This document shows, piece after piece, positions 1 through 5,379 of a stretch of DNA of 5,883 bases. Origin of the DNA: CAYLZW01 sp964388085 (GTDB lineage Bacteria; Myxococcota; UBA727; CAYLZW01); contig CAYLZW010000345.1 of assembly GCA_964388085.1 (NCBI GenBank), positions 1 through 5,883 on the forward strand. The letters are read 5' to 3'. The stretch's first letter is position 1. Each line of letters begins with the position of its first letter. Position numbers and translations under genes: made by a program. The notes under the pieces were generated by a model. It worked only from the letters and a program-made list of their open reading frames with translations, did no database searches and had not been told where the DNA came from.

Positions 1-302
1 TGCTCGGCGCCGTGCTCGTCTTCGAGCTGTGCGTGAACGTCGTCTACATGGCCGGCCGCGCGGCCAAGGCTGACACCGACACGACGCTGAGCACGGGGAT
101 GAAGCTGTTCTTCGCCGGGCACGGCATCCTCTCGCTGGCGATGTTCCTCGGCCTCGTGGTGCTCTACATCTTCGCCGTCATCGACGTGAAGAGCGGGCGC
201 CCGAGCTGGTTTCAGCGGCACCCCGTCGGCTCGTGGGTGTTCGTGTTCTTCTGGATGGTGTCCGTCACGAGCGGCGAGGCCATCTTCTTCCTGCGCTTTT
301 GA
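1..302 (+). CDS. Multi-pass membrane protein, 3' end only (function unrecognised)
   Basis: The reading frame is open from the left edge of the window and stops at TGA 300-302. A GTG at 12 could serve as a start, but the hydrophobic run continues upstream of it (L-G-A before the V), so the true start most likely lies outside. Three hydrophobic segments are visible: one at the window edge (to about base 55), one around bases 115-185 beginning F-A-G-H-G, and one around bases 228-299 near the C-terminus, which ends F-L-R-F. Short charged loops with R and K separate them. The His at the start of the second segment and the one just before the third could be cofactor or ion ligands, but one sequence cannot show this. 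I do not recognise the family. A hairpin follows immediately, and the lipoprotein cluster starts 51 bp downstream on the same strand. Confidence 0.7.
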   Translation, partial: LGAVLVFELCVNVVYMAGRAAKADTDTTLSTGMKLFFAGHGILSLAMFLGLVVLYIFAVIDVKSGRPSWFQRHPVGSWVFVFFWMVSVTSGEAIFFLRF

Positions 303-330
303 GCGCATCTCTTCTCGTAGAGATTCGCGC
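303..330 (+). terminator. Hairpin directly after the membrane protein gene; possible terminator or processing site
   Basis: Bases 307-312 (ATCTCT) pair with 319-324 (AGAGAT) around a 6-nt loop. After a 2-nt bulge (325-326), 303-306 (GCGC) pair with 327-330 (GCGC), giving 10 pairs in all. It starts one base after the stop codon. There is no T-run after it, so it is not a standard Rho-independent terminator. It could instead slow, process or protect the transcript end. It lies entirely in the 51-bp gap before the lipoprotein genes. Confidence 0.35.
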
Positions 331-341
331 CGACCGGCCTT

Positions 342-346
342 GGGGG
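342..346 (+). promoter_or_regulatory. Ribosome binding site deciding the GTG start at 354
   Basis: A GGGGG run ends 7 nt before GTG 354. The same frame has a stop (TAG 318-320) upstream and no other start between, so 354 is the first usable codon. The later GTG at 372 would shorten the signal peptide and has no better G-rich site. Confidence 0.45.
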
Positions 347-353
347 CTGTGCT

Positions 354-1532
354 GTGCCGAGCTGGCCGCGTGTGTGCAGCAGCGTCGTCGTCGTCGTGCT
401 CGGCGGCGCGCTCGCGTGCGTCCCGACGCCGCCGTCCGACGACGCCGGCCCGGGCGAGGCGCGCACCGGCCCCATAGACTTCCTGCGCATGGTGCACGAC
501 CGCCCCGCCGTGGGCGGCGACTGGTACGACTACGACGAGGCGGGCGGACACATCATCGCGCCGCTGCCGCAGGTCTATGTGCTGCGGGAGGGCCATGACG
601 AGGGCGCGCGTTATGCCGCCCTGCGCGTCGTGTCCTATTACGATCCGGACACCGCGGACTCGGGACGCTTCACCATCGCCTTGCGCGCCTACGACGGCGC
701 AGCGTGGCTGCCCGAGACCGAGTGGCTGACGTCGAGGAGCGTGAAAGACGGCGGACCGCTCTGCCTCGATCTGTTCAGCAAGAGCGAGCCCGACTGTGCC
801 TCGGCGCTCTGGCAGGTACAGCTCCGGGCCACTCGTTGGCTCGCGCTCGAGGGTCCCATCGTGGTGGCGCGGCCGAGCCTTCAGGTGCGCAGCGCGCACG
901 GGCTCGCCGGCGCCGGTGACGTCGTCATCGCCACGCTCGCGGAGCGCCCGTCGCTGTCGGGCCTGCCGCAGCCGACCTCCATCGAAGACCTCGACGACGG
1001 GCGGCAGTCCTCGTGGAGCAGCAGCGAGTGGGACCGCGCGCGCTACGCGCCCGACCTCCCCGAGAGGGGCATGGCCGTCGGCGCGCGCTTCGTCGACGAC
1101 GGGTTCGTCGGCAACGGCGATGTCTGGGCGCTGCTGAACGCGCGCCGCTCGCTGGTGCGCTTCCAGGTGCGACCGGCCAGCGACGGGGATCCGGACGCCG
1201 GGCTCGTGTTCACGTTCAACAAGGTCGCGGTCGACATCAGCGACGACACCATCCCGCTCGAGGTGCCCGCGAGCCGCGACGTGAGCGTGCCGGTGCCTGG
1301 CGTGGGTGCGCGGACGTATCTTTCCTTCGAGGCAGACGACCTCGTCACCGAGGCAGGCGCCGGCCTGCACGACGTGCCCGCCGAGAACCAGTGGGACCTC
1401 GCCGTCGTCAGGGCGGACGACGGCGTCGTGCGGCTGGTCGTCTCCGCCGGCGCGGCCGTGTACAACCTCACGAGGAGAGACGGCGCAGCCACCTTCACGG
1501 ACGCCGTTTTGCCGGAGAGGACGACGCCATGA
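354..1532 (+). CDS. HmuY-related lipoprotein with shifted domain halves (392 aa)
   Basis: This is a predicted exported lipoprotein. Residues 1-22 form a short N-region, a run of five Val and a cleavage motif A-L-A-C with lipid Cys22, followed by a Pro/Asp-Ala-Gly linker. Residues 55-113 (W-Y-D-Y-D, then V-Y-V-L, L-R-V and S-Y-Y before an S-G-x-F-T strand) match the C-terminal half of HmuY-type domains, as seen in the two genes downstream. Residues 135-195 (W153 inside a V-Q-L-R strand) and 318-372 (Y-L-S-F, then N-Q-W-D-L-A) resemble N-terminal halves. Residues 245-297 (D-V-W-A-L-L, then a G-L-V-F-T strand) resemble another C-half. The order would be C-N-C-N. Cys137 and Cys148 could form a disulfide. 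The stop overlaps the next start by 4 nt (ATGA). HmuY relatedness is inferred from motifs; ligand and role are unknown. Confidence 0.85.
   Translation: MPSWPRVCSSVVVVVLGGALACVPTPPSDDAGPGEARTGPIDFLRMVHDRPAVGGDWYDYDEAGGHIIAPLPQVYVLREGHDEGARYAALRVVSYYDPDTADSGRFTIALRAYDGAAWLPETEWLTSRSVKDGGPLCLDLFSKSEPDCASALWQVQLRATRWLALEGPIVVARPSLQVRSAHGLAGAGDVVIATLAERPSLSGLPQPTSIEDLDDGRQSSWSSSEWDRARYAPDLPERGMAVGARFVDDGFVGNGDVWALLNARRSLVRFQVRPASDGDPDAGLVFTFNKVAVDISDDTIPLEVPASRDVSVPVPGVGARTYLSFEADDLVTEAGAGLHDVPAENQWDLAVVRADDGVVRLVVSAGAAVYNLTRRDGAATFTDAVLPERTTP
1514..1520 (+). promoter_or_regulatory. Shine-Dalgarno site for the ATG at 1529
   Basis: GGAGAGG lies inside the last codons of the preceding lipoprotein gene, with 8 nt between its end and ATG 1529. 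It fixes the start of the next gene well inside a longer open frame that runs back to 1013. The signal peptide begins exactly here. Confidence 0.7.
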
Positions 1533-2317
1533 AGCGCTCGCGCGCGCGCCCGAGGCTCTCTCCGCGCTGGCTCGGCGCCGGCGTCGTCGTGCTCTCCTGC
1601 GCGTGTGCTCCGGGCCCCGAGGCACCCGACGGCGGCCCGGTCTGCACGGAGGCCAGCGAGGTCGCGTGCGCGAGCGAGCTCAGCGAGGCGCTCTCGCTCG
1701 TGGCAGGCGCCGTCTCGCCGCAGGGCATCACCAACGAGCGCGACGGCGACGGCATCAAGTCGGTCGTCGACGCGCGCGCCGGCGGCCTCACCGCCGACCC
1801 GCGGCAGCCCTATCTGTACGCGCGCTTTCGCGGCGGCGGCCTCGAGAAGGTCGAGCTCGACGACGACGAAGCGCTCTCGTCCATGGACTGGGACATCGCC
1901 TTCCATCGCTACATCGTGCGCCTGAACGGCGGCAGCTCCGGCCCGTCGTGCGTCTCGGCGGCCCACCTCGAGGGCGAGGACTACGACGCGCTGACGAGCG
2001 CTCCAGCGGACCTTGACCTCCAGCTCGACGAGCAGATGAGCGACGCCTGCGCCTTCCGCGCCGACAGCGAGGCGCAAGACCCCGCCAACGAGCAGGACTT
2101 CGGCGCCGCGCTGCGCGGCTGGTACCGCTACGTCGGTTGCCTGCAGACGACGTATGATCCCTTCGTGATCCGCCTCGCCGATGGCCGCCTCTTGAAGCTC
2201 GTCGTCACGCACTACTATGCGGACGACGCACAGACCGAGTGCAACGAGACCGAGAGCAGCTCGCACGCCGGCGCCGCGCTGCTGCAGGTCCGCTGGGCGT
2301 TCCTGGAGGACGCGTGA
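1529..2317 (+). CDS. HmuY-family-like lipoprotein, second of the cluster (262 aa)
   Basis: A basic N-region (seven Arg/Lys in the first 13 residues), a hydrophobic core and L-S-C-A-C form a lipoprotein signal peptide; Cys24 or Cys26 would be lipidated. The HmuY-like N-half covers about 95-155: Y-L-Y-A-R-F, then M-D-W-D-I-A-F-H-R-Y and an L-N-G-G-S-S-G-P turn. The C-half covers about 197-262: G-W-Y-R-Y, F-V-I-R-L, L-K-L-V-V-T-H-Y-Y and final strand L-L-Q-V-R-W. HmuY proteins are exported heme-binding lipoproteins. His126 and His228 sit in the two key strands but cannot be equated with known ligands from this sequence alone. Cys39, 47, 141, 174, 204 and 238 suggest disulfides. Residues 69-76 hold an N-x-R-D-G-D-G-I turn that weakly recalls calcium loops. 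Both ends overlap neighbours by 4 nt, which indicates coupled translation. Confidence 0.88.
   Translation: MKRSRARPRLSPRWLGAGVVVLSCACAPGPEAPDGGPVCTEASEVACASELSEALSLVAGAVSPQGITNERDGDGIKSVVDARAGGLTADPRQPYLYARFRGGGLEKVELDDDEALSSMDWDIAFHRYIVRLNGGSSGPSCVSAAHLEGEDYDALTSAPADLDLQLDEQMSDACAFRADSEAQDPANEQDFGAALRGWYRYVGCLQTTYDPFVIRLADGRLLKLVVTHYYADDAQTECNETESSSHAGAALLQVRWAFLEDA
2305..2310 (+). promoter_or_regulatory. Shine-Dalgarno site for the GTG at 2314
   Basis: GGAGGA lies 3 nt (5 nt counted from GGAG) before GTG 2314, inside the end of the previous gene. This is a little close but strong. It supports the GTG that overlaps the TGA as GTGA. Any later ATG would lose the signal peptide. Confidence 0.6.
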
Positions 2318-3108
2318 CGAGACTCAGCACCGCCCTGCTCTCCTTCGCCTTCGCGCCGCTCCTCGCGTGTACGCCGACGACAACGCTCGACGCCGGGCCC
2401 GACGCGGGCGAAGACGCGCTCATCAACCCGACCGACGCCGGATCCAGCGACGGCGGCATGCCCCCTGTGCCGACGGGTGACTGCCCGACCGAGGCGCCCT
2501 TCCTCGCGCACCTCGACGTCGGCGGCGGCGTCACGGAGACCACGGTCACCGCCTGCTCCGACGCGCGCTGGGTCGGCATCGACCTCGAGAGCAAGCAAGA
2601 GATCCTCGTCGAGGACGCGACGGCGACGGACGCCTGGGACCTCGCCTTCCAGCGCTTCCACGTGAAGTCGAACGGTGGCGTGAGCGGTGCCGCGGGCGTG
2701 CGGGTAGCGCCGCTGACCGGCGTGGAATTCGAGGACGTCAACGAGGCGCCGAGCGAAGGCTGGCTGCAGGATCTCCCCGACAGCGACCTCGACGGACATG
2801 ACGACTACGTCATCAGCGGGCAGGACCTCTCGTGGTGGGAGTACGACCTCGAGACGCACGTCATCAACATGACGGGCGTCGTCTGGGTGGTCGAGACCGA
2901 CGAAGGACACCACTACAAGCTCGAGCTCATCGACTACTACGAGGACGTCGCCGGCAGCGCCGAGAGCGGCTACCCGACCTTCGTGTGGGCCGAGCTCGGC
3001 GCTGACGACGACGCAGGAGCGGCCGATGGTGGCTCCACCGACGCGGGAGCGGACGACGCAGGAGACGGCGCCGGCGGCATGGACGCCTCCGTGTCGGACG
3101 CAGGTTGA
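2314..3108 (+). CDS. HmuY-family-like lipoprotein, third of the cluster, with acidic tail (264 aa)
   Basis: GTG start; residues 1-19 form a lipoprotein signal peptide ending in a textbook L-L-A-C lipobox (Cys19), then a T-P-T-T-T-L-D-A-G-P-D-A-G linker. The HmuY-like N-half is about 84-145 (R-W-V-G-I-D-L, A-W-D-L-A-F-Q-R-F-H-V, S-N-G-G-V-S-G-A-A-G). The C-half is about 165-229 (S-W-W-E-Y, V-V-W-V-V, H-H-Y-K-L-E-L-I-D-Y-Y, S-G-Y-P-T-F-V-W). This is the clearest HmuY-type sequence of the three. Between the halves lies D156-x-D158-x-D160-G, a calcium-loop pattern. His116, His182 and His199/200 are possible metal or heme ligands, but that is inference. After the domain, residues 229-264 are an Asp/Ala/Gly-only-style acidic tail, unusual at this end because such linkers normally follow the lipid cysteine. 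Only Cys57 and Cys81 could pair. The Kelch lipoprotein starts 22 nt after the stop. Confidence 0.9.
   Translation: MTRLSTALLSFAFAPLLACTPTTTLDAGPDAGEDALINPTDAGSSDGGMPPVPTGDCPTEAPFLAHLDVGGGVTETTVTACSDARWVGIDLESKQEILVEDATATDAWDLAFQRFHVKSNGGVSGAAGVRVAPLTGVEFEDVNEAPSEGWLQDLPDSDLDGHDDYVISGQDLSWWEYDLETHVINMTGVVWVVETDEGHHYKLELIDYYEDVAGSAESGYPTFVWAELGADDDAGAADGGSTDAGADDAGDGAGGMDASVSDAG
3004..3105 (+). repeat. Low-complexity GAC/GCA/GGA repeat coding for the acidic tail
   Basis: A 13-bp direct repeat (GACGACGCAGGAG) occurs at 3007-3019 and 3052-3064, with a degenerate copy (GACGCGGGAG) between them. It encodes D-D-A-G units. Slippage or recombination could change tail length between strains. Confidence 0.7.
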
Positions 3109-3120
3109 GACTTCAAGAAT

Positions 3121-3125
3121 GGGAG
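3121..3125 (+). promoter_or_regulatory. Shine-Dalgarno site for the ATG at 3131
   Basis: GGGAG sits 5 nt before ATG 3131, which opens a compact M-K-R-L signal peptide. The in-frame ATG at 3119 overlaps this site itself and has no upstream purine-rich site, so 3131 is preferred. Confidence 0.65.
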
Positions 3126-3130
3126 CGAGC

Positions 3131-4399
3131 ATGAAGCGACTGACGCGGTTCTGGCCCCTCTTGCTGGCGGCCTCGTGTGCGCCCCCGACCCCGACACCGG
3201 ACGCGGGACCCCAGAACGTAGGCTGCGCGCTGCAGAGCGATTGCGGCGAGAGCGACGACGGGCGGCCTTCGCGCCGCAGCGAGCTCGACGCCGTCTATGA
3301 CCCCGTCGGGCAGCGCATGATCATGTTCGGCGGCACGACCGCGGTGCCCACCGAGTGCGACTTCCCGGCGCCCATCTTCAGCGACGAGACCTGGGCCTTT
3401 CACGATCGCTGCGGCATCTGGAAGCGCATCGACGGGCCCGGACCGAGCGCGCGCACGCGTCACATGATGGCCTACGACCCCGCGGGTCATCGCGCGCTGC
3501 TCACCGGCGGTCGCTATCGCGCGGCGGCGCAGGGCGACTACGTCACCTTCAACGATCTCTGGCAGCTCGATCTCGAGACCGACGAGTGGAGCGAGATCGC
3601 GGTAACGAACCCACCCGTCGCGCGCGTCCACGCCGCGTTCGAGGTCAACGGCGACGGCACCAAGGCGTATCTGTTCGGCGGCAACATCAGCTTGAGCGGC
3701 CTCGCCTACAACGTGCAGAACGACCTCTGGGAGCTCGACCTCGAGACCAAGGCCTGGCGGGAGCTGACGCCGACCGGCCCCGCGCCGCTCGCGCGTCAGT
3801 GGCTGCCGTCGCTGTTCGACGCGGAGCGGAACCGCCTCGTGGTCATGGGTGGCTCCGACGACAACGCGCTGTTCGCCACCGACTACTTCAACGACGTCTG
3901 GGCCTACGACGTCGACAGCAACACCTGGACGCAGCTCCACACCGGCAACGGCACCGCGCCCGCGGGCCGCTATGGCGGGGAGTGGGTGCACGACGTCGAG
4001 AACGACGTCTACCTGCTGTTCGCCGGGCACGACGACACCGAGCTCGCCAACTCGAACGATACCTGGGCCTTCGATCCGAGCGACAACACCTGGACGCAGC
4101 TTCGACAGGGCGACGTCTGGAATAAGCCCGCCAACGGCTTCTGTGACTTCCCGCCGGACTTCACCGTGGTCGACCAGCAGGCCCCGGAGCGGCGGAACTC
4201 GTTCGTCGCCACCTATTCGAGCTACGCGGAGTGCCCGTCGCTGATCGTCGCCATGGGCAAGACCGACTGCGGCGCCACCGACGACGTGCAGCGCTGGGTC
4301 CCGGCGCTGGGCGAATGGGACATGGTGCTCGAGGCGCGCGAAGGCGAGATGTGCCTGCGCACCGACACCCAGTTCGACTGCTTCGAGATGTGCCTGTAG
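3131..4399 (+). CDS. Kelch-repeat beta-propeller lipoprotein (422 aa)
   Basis: M-K-R-L plus a Leu/Ala core ending A-A-S-C (Cys16) is a lipoprotein signal peptide, followed by a Pro/Thr/Asp-Ala-Gly linker. About six Kelch-type blades follow. Each has a hydrophobic strand ending in a Gly pair or similar and then a W-x-h-D-x-x-x-x-x-W pattern. The strand cores are M-F-G-G (65-68), L-L-T-G-G (123-127), L-F-G-G (181-184), V-V-M-G-G (237-241), L-L-F-A-G-H (295-300) and a diverged I-V-A-M-G-K (372-377). Conserved D-L-W/D-V-W and T-W-A-F lead into W-x-x-L strands. Kelch propellers are binding scaffolds, and nothing here predicts the partner. Cys32, 38, 76 and 94 at the N-side and Cys338, 368, 380, 408, 417 and 421 at the C-side suggest disulfides outside the cytoplasm. 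It is the last gene of the lipoprotein cluster and probably cotranscribed with the three HmuY-like genes. Confidence 0.9.
   Translation: MKRLTRFWPLLLAASCAPPTPTPDAGPQNVGCALQSDCGESDDGRPSRRSELDAVYDPVGQRMIMFGGTTAVPTECDFPAPIFSDETWAFHDRCGIWKRIDGPGPSARTRHMMAYDPAGHRALLTGGRYRAAAQGDYVTFNDLWQLDLETDEWSEIAVTNPPVARVHAAFEVNGDGTKAYLFGGNISLSGLAYNVQNDLWELDLETKAWRELTPTGPAPLARQWLPSLFDAERNRLVVMGGSDDNALFATDYFNDVWAYDVDSNTWTQLHTGNGTAPAGRYGGEWVHDVENDVYLLFAGHDDTELANSNDTWAFDPSDNTWTQLRQGDVWNKPANGFCDFPPDFTVVDQQAPERRNSFVATYSSYAECPSLIVAMGKTDCGATDDVQRWVPALGEWDMVLEAREGEMCLRTDTQFDCFEMCL
3919..4101 (+). repeat. 18-bp direct repeat in Kelch blades 4 and 5
   Basis: CAACACCTGGACGCAGCT is identical at 3919-3936 and 4084-4101, 165 bp (55 codons) apart, encoding N-T-W-T-Q-L in both blades. 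The spacing equals one propeller blade. Identity down to wobble bases suggests either a fairly recent blade duplication or gene conversion, though codon bias at high GC helps. Confidence 0.75.
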
Positions 4400-4401
4400 C
4401 G

Positions 4402-4443
4402 GCGCGGGCCCGCTGCCTGATGGGCGGGTAACAGCGCCCGCGC
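4402..4443. other. Outer inverted repeat in the convergent gap
   Basis: GCGCGGGC (4402-4409) pairs with GCCCGCGC (4436-4443) around a 26-nt loop. It starts 3 bases after the Kelch gene stop. It shares bases 4442-4443 with the next hairpin, so the two full stems cannot both form. It has no T-run on either strand. Confidence 0.4.
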
Positions 4444-4480
4444 GCTAGGGCTTGGGTCCCCTTTGGGACAGGCCTAGCGC
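4442..4480. terminator. Strong hairpin between converging genes, candidate two-way terminator
   Basis: GCGCTAGG (4442-4449) pairs with CCTAGCGC (4473-4480). Inside it GTCCC (4456-4460) pairs with GGGAC (4465-4469) around a CTTT loop, with C4451-G4472, T4452-G4471 and T4453-A4470 between. On the plus strand only TTT (4481-4483) follows; on the minus strand there is no T-run. The right arm includes the TAG stop (4474-4476) and last two codons of the facing peptidase gene. Position between two converging units supports a terminator or RNA-end stabiliser role. Confidence 0.6.
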
Positions 4481-5379
4481 TTTACGGCAAAGTCGATGGC
4501 CGCGCGCACCGCCACCGCCTGCGCGGTGTTGCAGGCCGACGGCGTCGTGCGCGGACTGTCCGGGTACACCTCGGTCGTCGTCACAAAGCGCGCGTCCGTC
4601 ATACCCGCGCACAGTCCGAGCTGCTTGAGCGGGTAGCGGATCACGCCGGGAGCGATCACGGGCGAGCCGATGATCTGACCGTCGCCGTCGGCGGGTGCGA
4701 TGTGCGTGACCTTGGCCACCGCCTCGATGATCGCCTGCTGAAAGGTGGGCTGCGGGTCCTCGCTGTCGTCGACCAGATAGAAGCCGTCCGGGATCTGCCC
4801 CGGCTCATAGGGCTCGCCGTCGCGCGCGGCGAGGGCTGGGCGGAATTCGGACTCGTCCGTGTCGGTGGTCTCGTGCAGATCGATGTGCAACAGGAAGCGA
4901 TCGCGCCAGGGCTCGACGAGGTGCATCAGCGCCGCCGCCTCTTCAGCCGGGCTGTCGTCGCGGAACGAGCGGTTCGGATCGATGGCGTCGGGGTTCCAGC
5001 GGTGCACCCGCTCATAAGCCCAGGGGCTCACACAGGGCGCGACGAGCAGGTTGACTCGAGACGTGAGCTCTCGAGCGTGCTGCTCGGCGACCAGCAGCGC
5101 GCCGTGCACGCCGCTGGTCTCGTAACCGTGCACGCCGCCCGTCACCAGCGCGAGCGGCCTCGCGTCGTCCCAGTCGCGGCTCTGTAAGGCGATCAGCGGA
5201 TAGCTGTCCGGCCGGTAGTCGAGGCGGCCGTACTCGACGACGTCGAAGCGGTCCCGCAGCGCGAGAAGCCGCGTCAGCACGTCCTGCTCGTAGCTGCGCT
5301 GCTTCGATTGGCGCGCGCGCCATTGTGCGATCTCCGGCTCACCCCAGGGCCGGCCGGGGACGCCGATCGGATAGCGCAT
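4474..5379 (-). CDS. M14-family zinc metallopeptidase (AstE/AspA-like), 301 aa
   Basis: A predicted cytoplasmic enzyme with no signal peptide. It holds the M14 zinc site: H84-G-Y-E87 in V-T-G-G-V-H-G-Y-E-T-S-G, and H169 in H-I-D-L-H-E-T-T-D as third ligand. D134-P-N-R-S-F supplies the Asn-Arg pair that binds the substrate carboxylate, and E270 in T-T-T-E-V-Y-P-D is the probable catalytic Glu. This is the layout of the carboxypeptidase/succinylglutamate desuccinylase-aspartoacylase superfamily. The whole chain closely matches a widespread bacterial 'M14 family metallocarboxypeptidase' group as I remember it. Its substrate (peptide or N-acyl amino acid) is not known to me. ATG 5379 is chosen: it shares its A with the TGA of citrate synthase (TGATG), and no Shine-Dalgarno sequence precedes it, so translation probably depends on coupling. 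The in-frame TTG at 5382 is a weaker alternative. Its 3' end lies inside the convergent hairpin. Confidence 0.9.
   Translation of the reverse strand: MRYPIGVPGRPWGEPEIAQWRARQSKQRSYEQDVLTRLLALRDRFDVVEYGRLDYRPDSYPLIALQSRDWDDARPLALVTGGVHGYETSGVHGALLVAEQHARELTSRVNLLVAPCVSPWAYERVHRWNPDAIDPNRSFRDDSPAEEAAALMHLVEPWRDRFLLHIDLHETTDTDESEFRPALAARDGEPYEPGQIPDGFYLVDDSEDPQPTFQQAIIEAVAKVTHIAPADGDGQIIGSPVIAPGVIRYPLKQLGLCAGMTDARFVTTTEVYPDSPRTTPSACNTAQAVAVRAAIDFAVKR

Noticed and set aside
303..353. Promoter for the lipoprotein operon in the 51-bp gap
   Set aside because: No convincing -35/-10 pair is visible; the gap is mostly filled by a hairpin and a ribosome site.
1013..1528. Upstream extension of the second lipoprotein frame
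   Set aside because: This stretch is very Arg-rich out-of-frame reading of the first lipoprotein. The ATG at 1529 has a ribosome site and begins a signal peptide.
1043..2266. 407-codon open frame on the minus strand across the first two lipoprotein genes
   Set aside because: Composition is typical of antisense shadow in GC-rich DNA (Arg/Ala/Val-rich, no motif). The plus-strand frames carry signal peptides, ribosome sites and domains.
3026..3130. Upstream extension of the Kelch gene frame, including ATG 3119
   Set aside because: It would place residues before the signal peptide and overlaps the preceding gene's acidic tail. ATG 3131 has a well-spaced GGGAG.
2215..3132. 305-codon open frame on the minus strand opposite the third lipoprotein
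   Set aside because: It mirrors the codons of the real gene, giving Val/Leu/Asp-rich sequence without a recognisable domain.
3113..4030. 305-codon open frame on the minus strand opposite the Kelch gene
   Set aside because: Repeating V-V-x-V-V pattern is the complement of the Kelch codons. No signal or motif supports it.
4702..5187. 161-codon plus-strand frame inside the metallopeptidase gene
   Set aside because: The minus-strand frame has all M14 catalytic motifs and is joined to gltA; this is a shadow.
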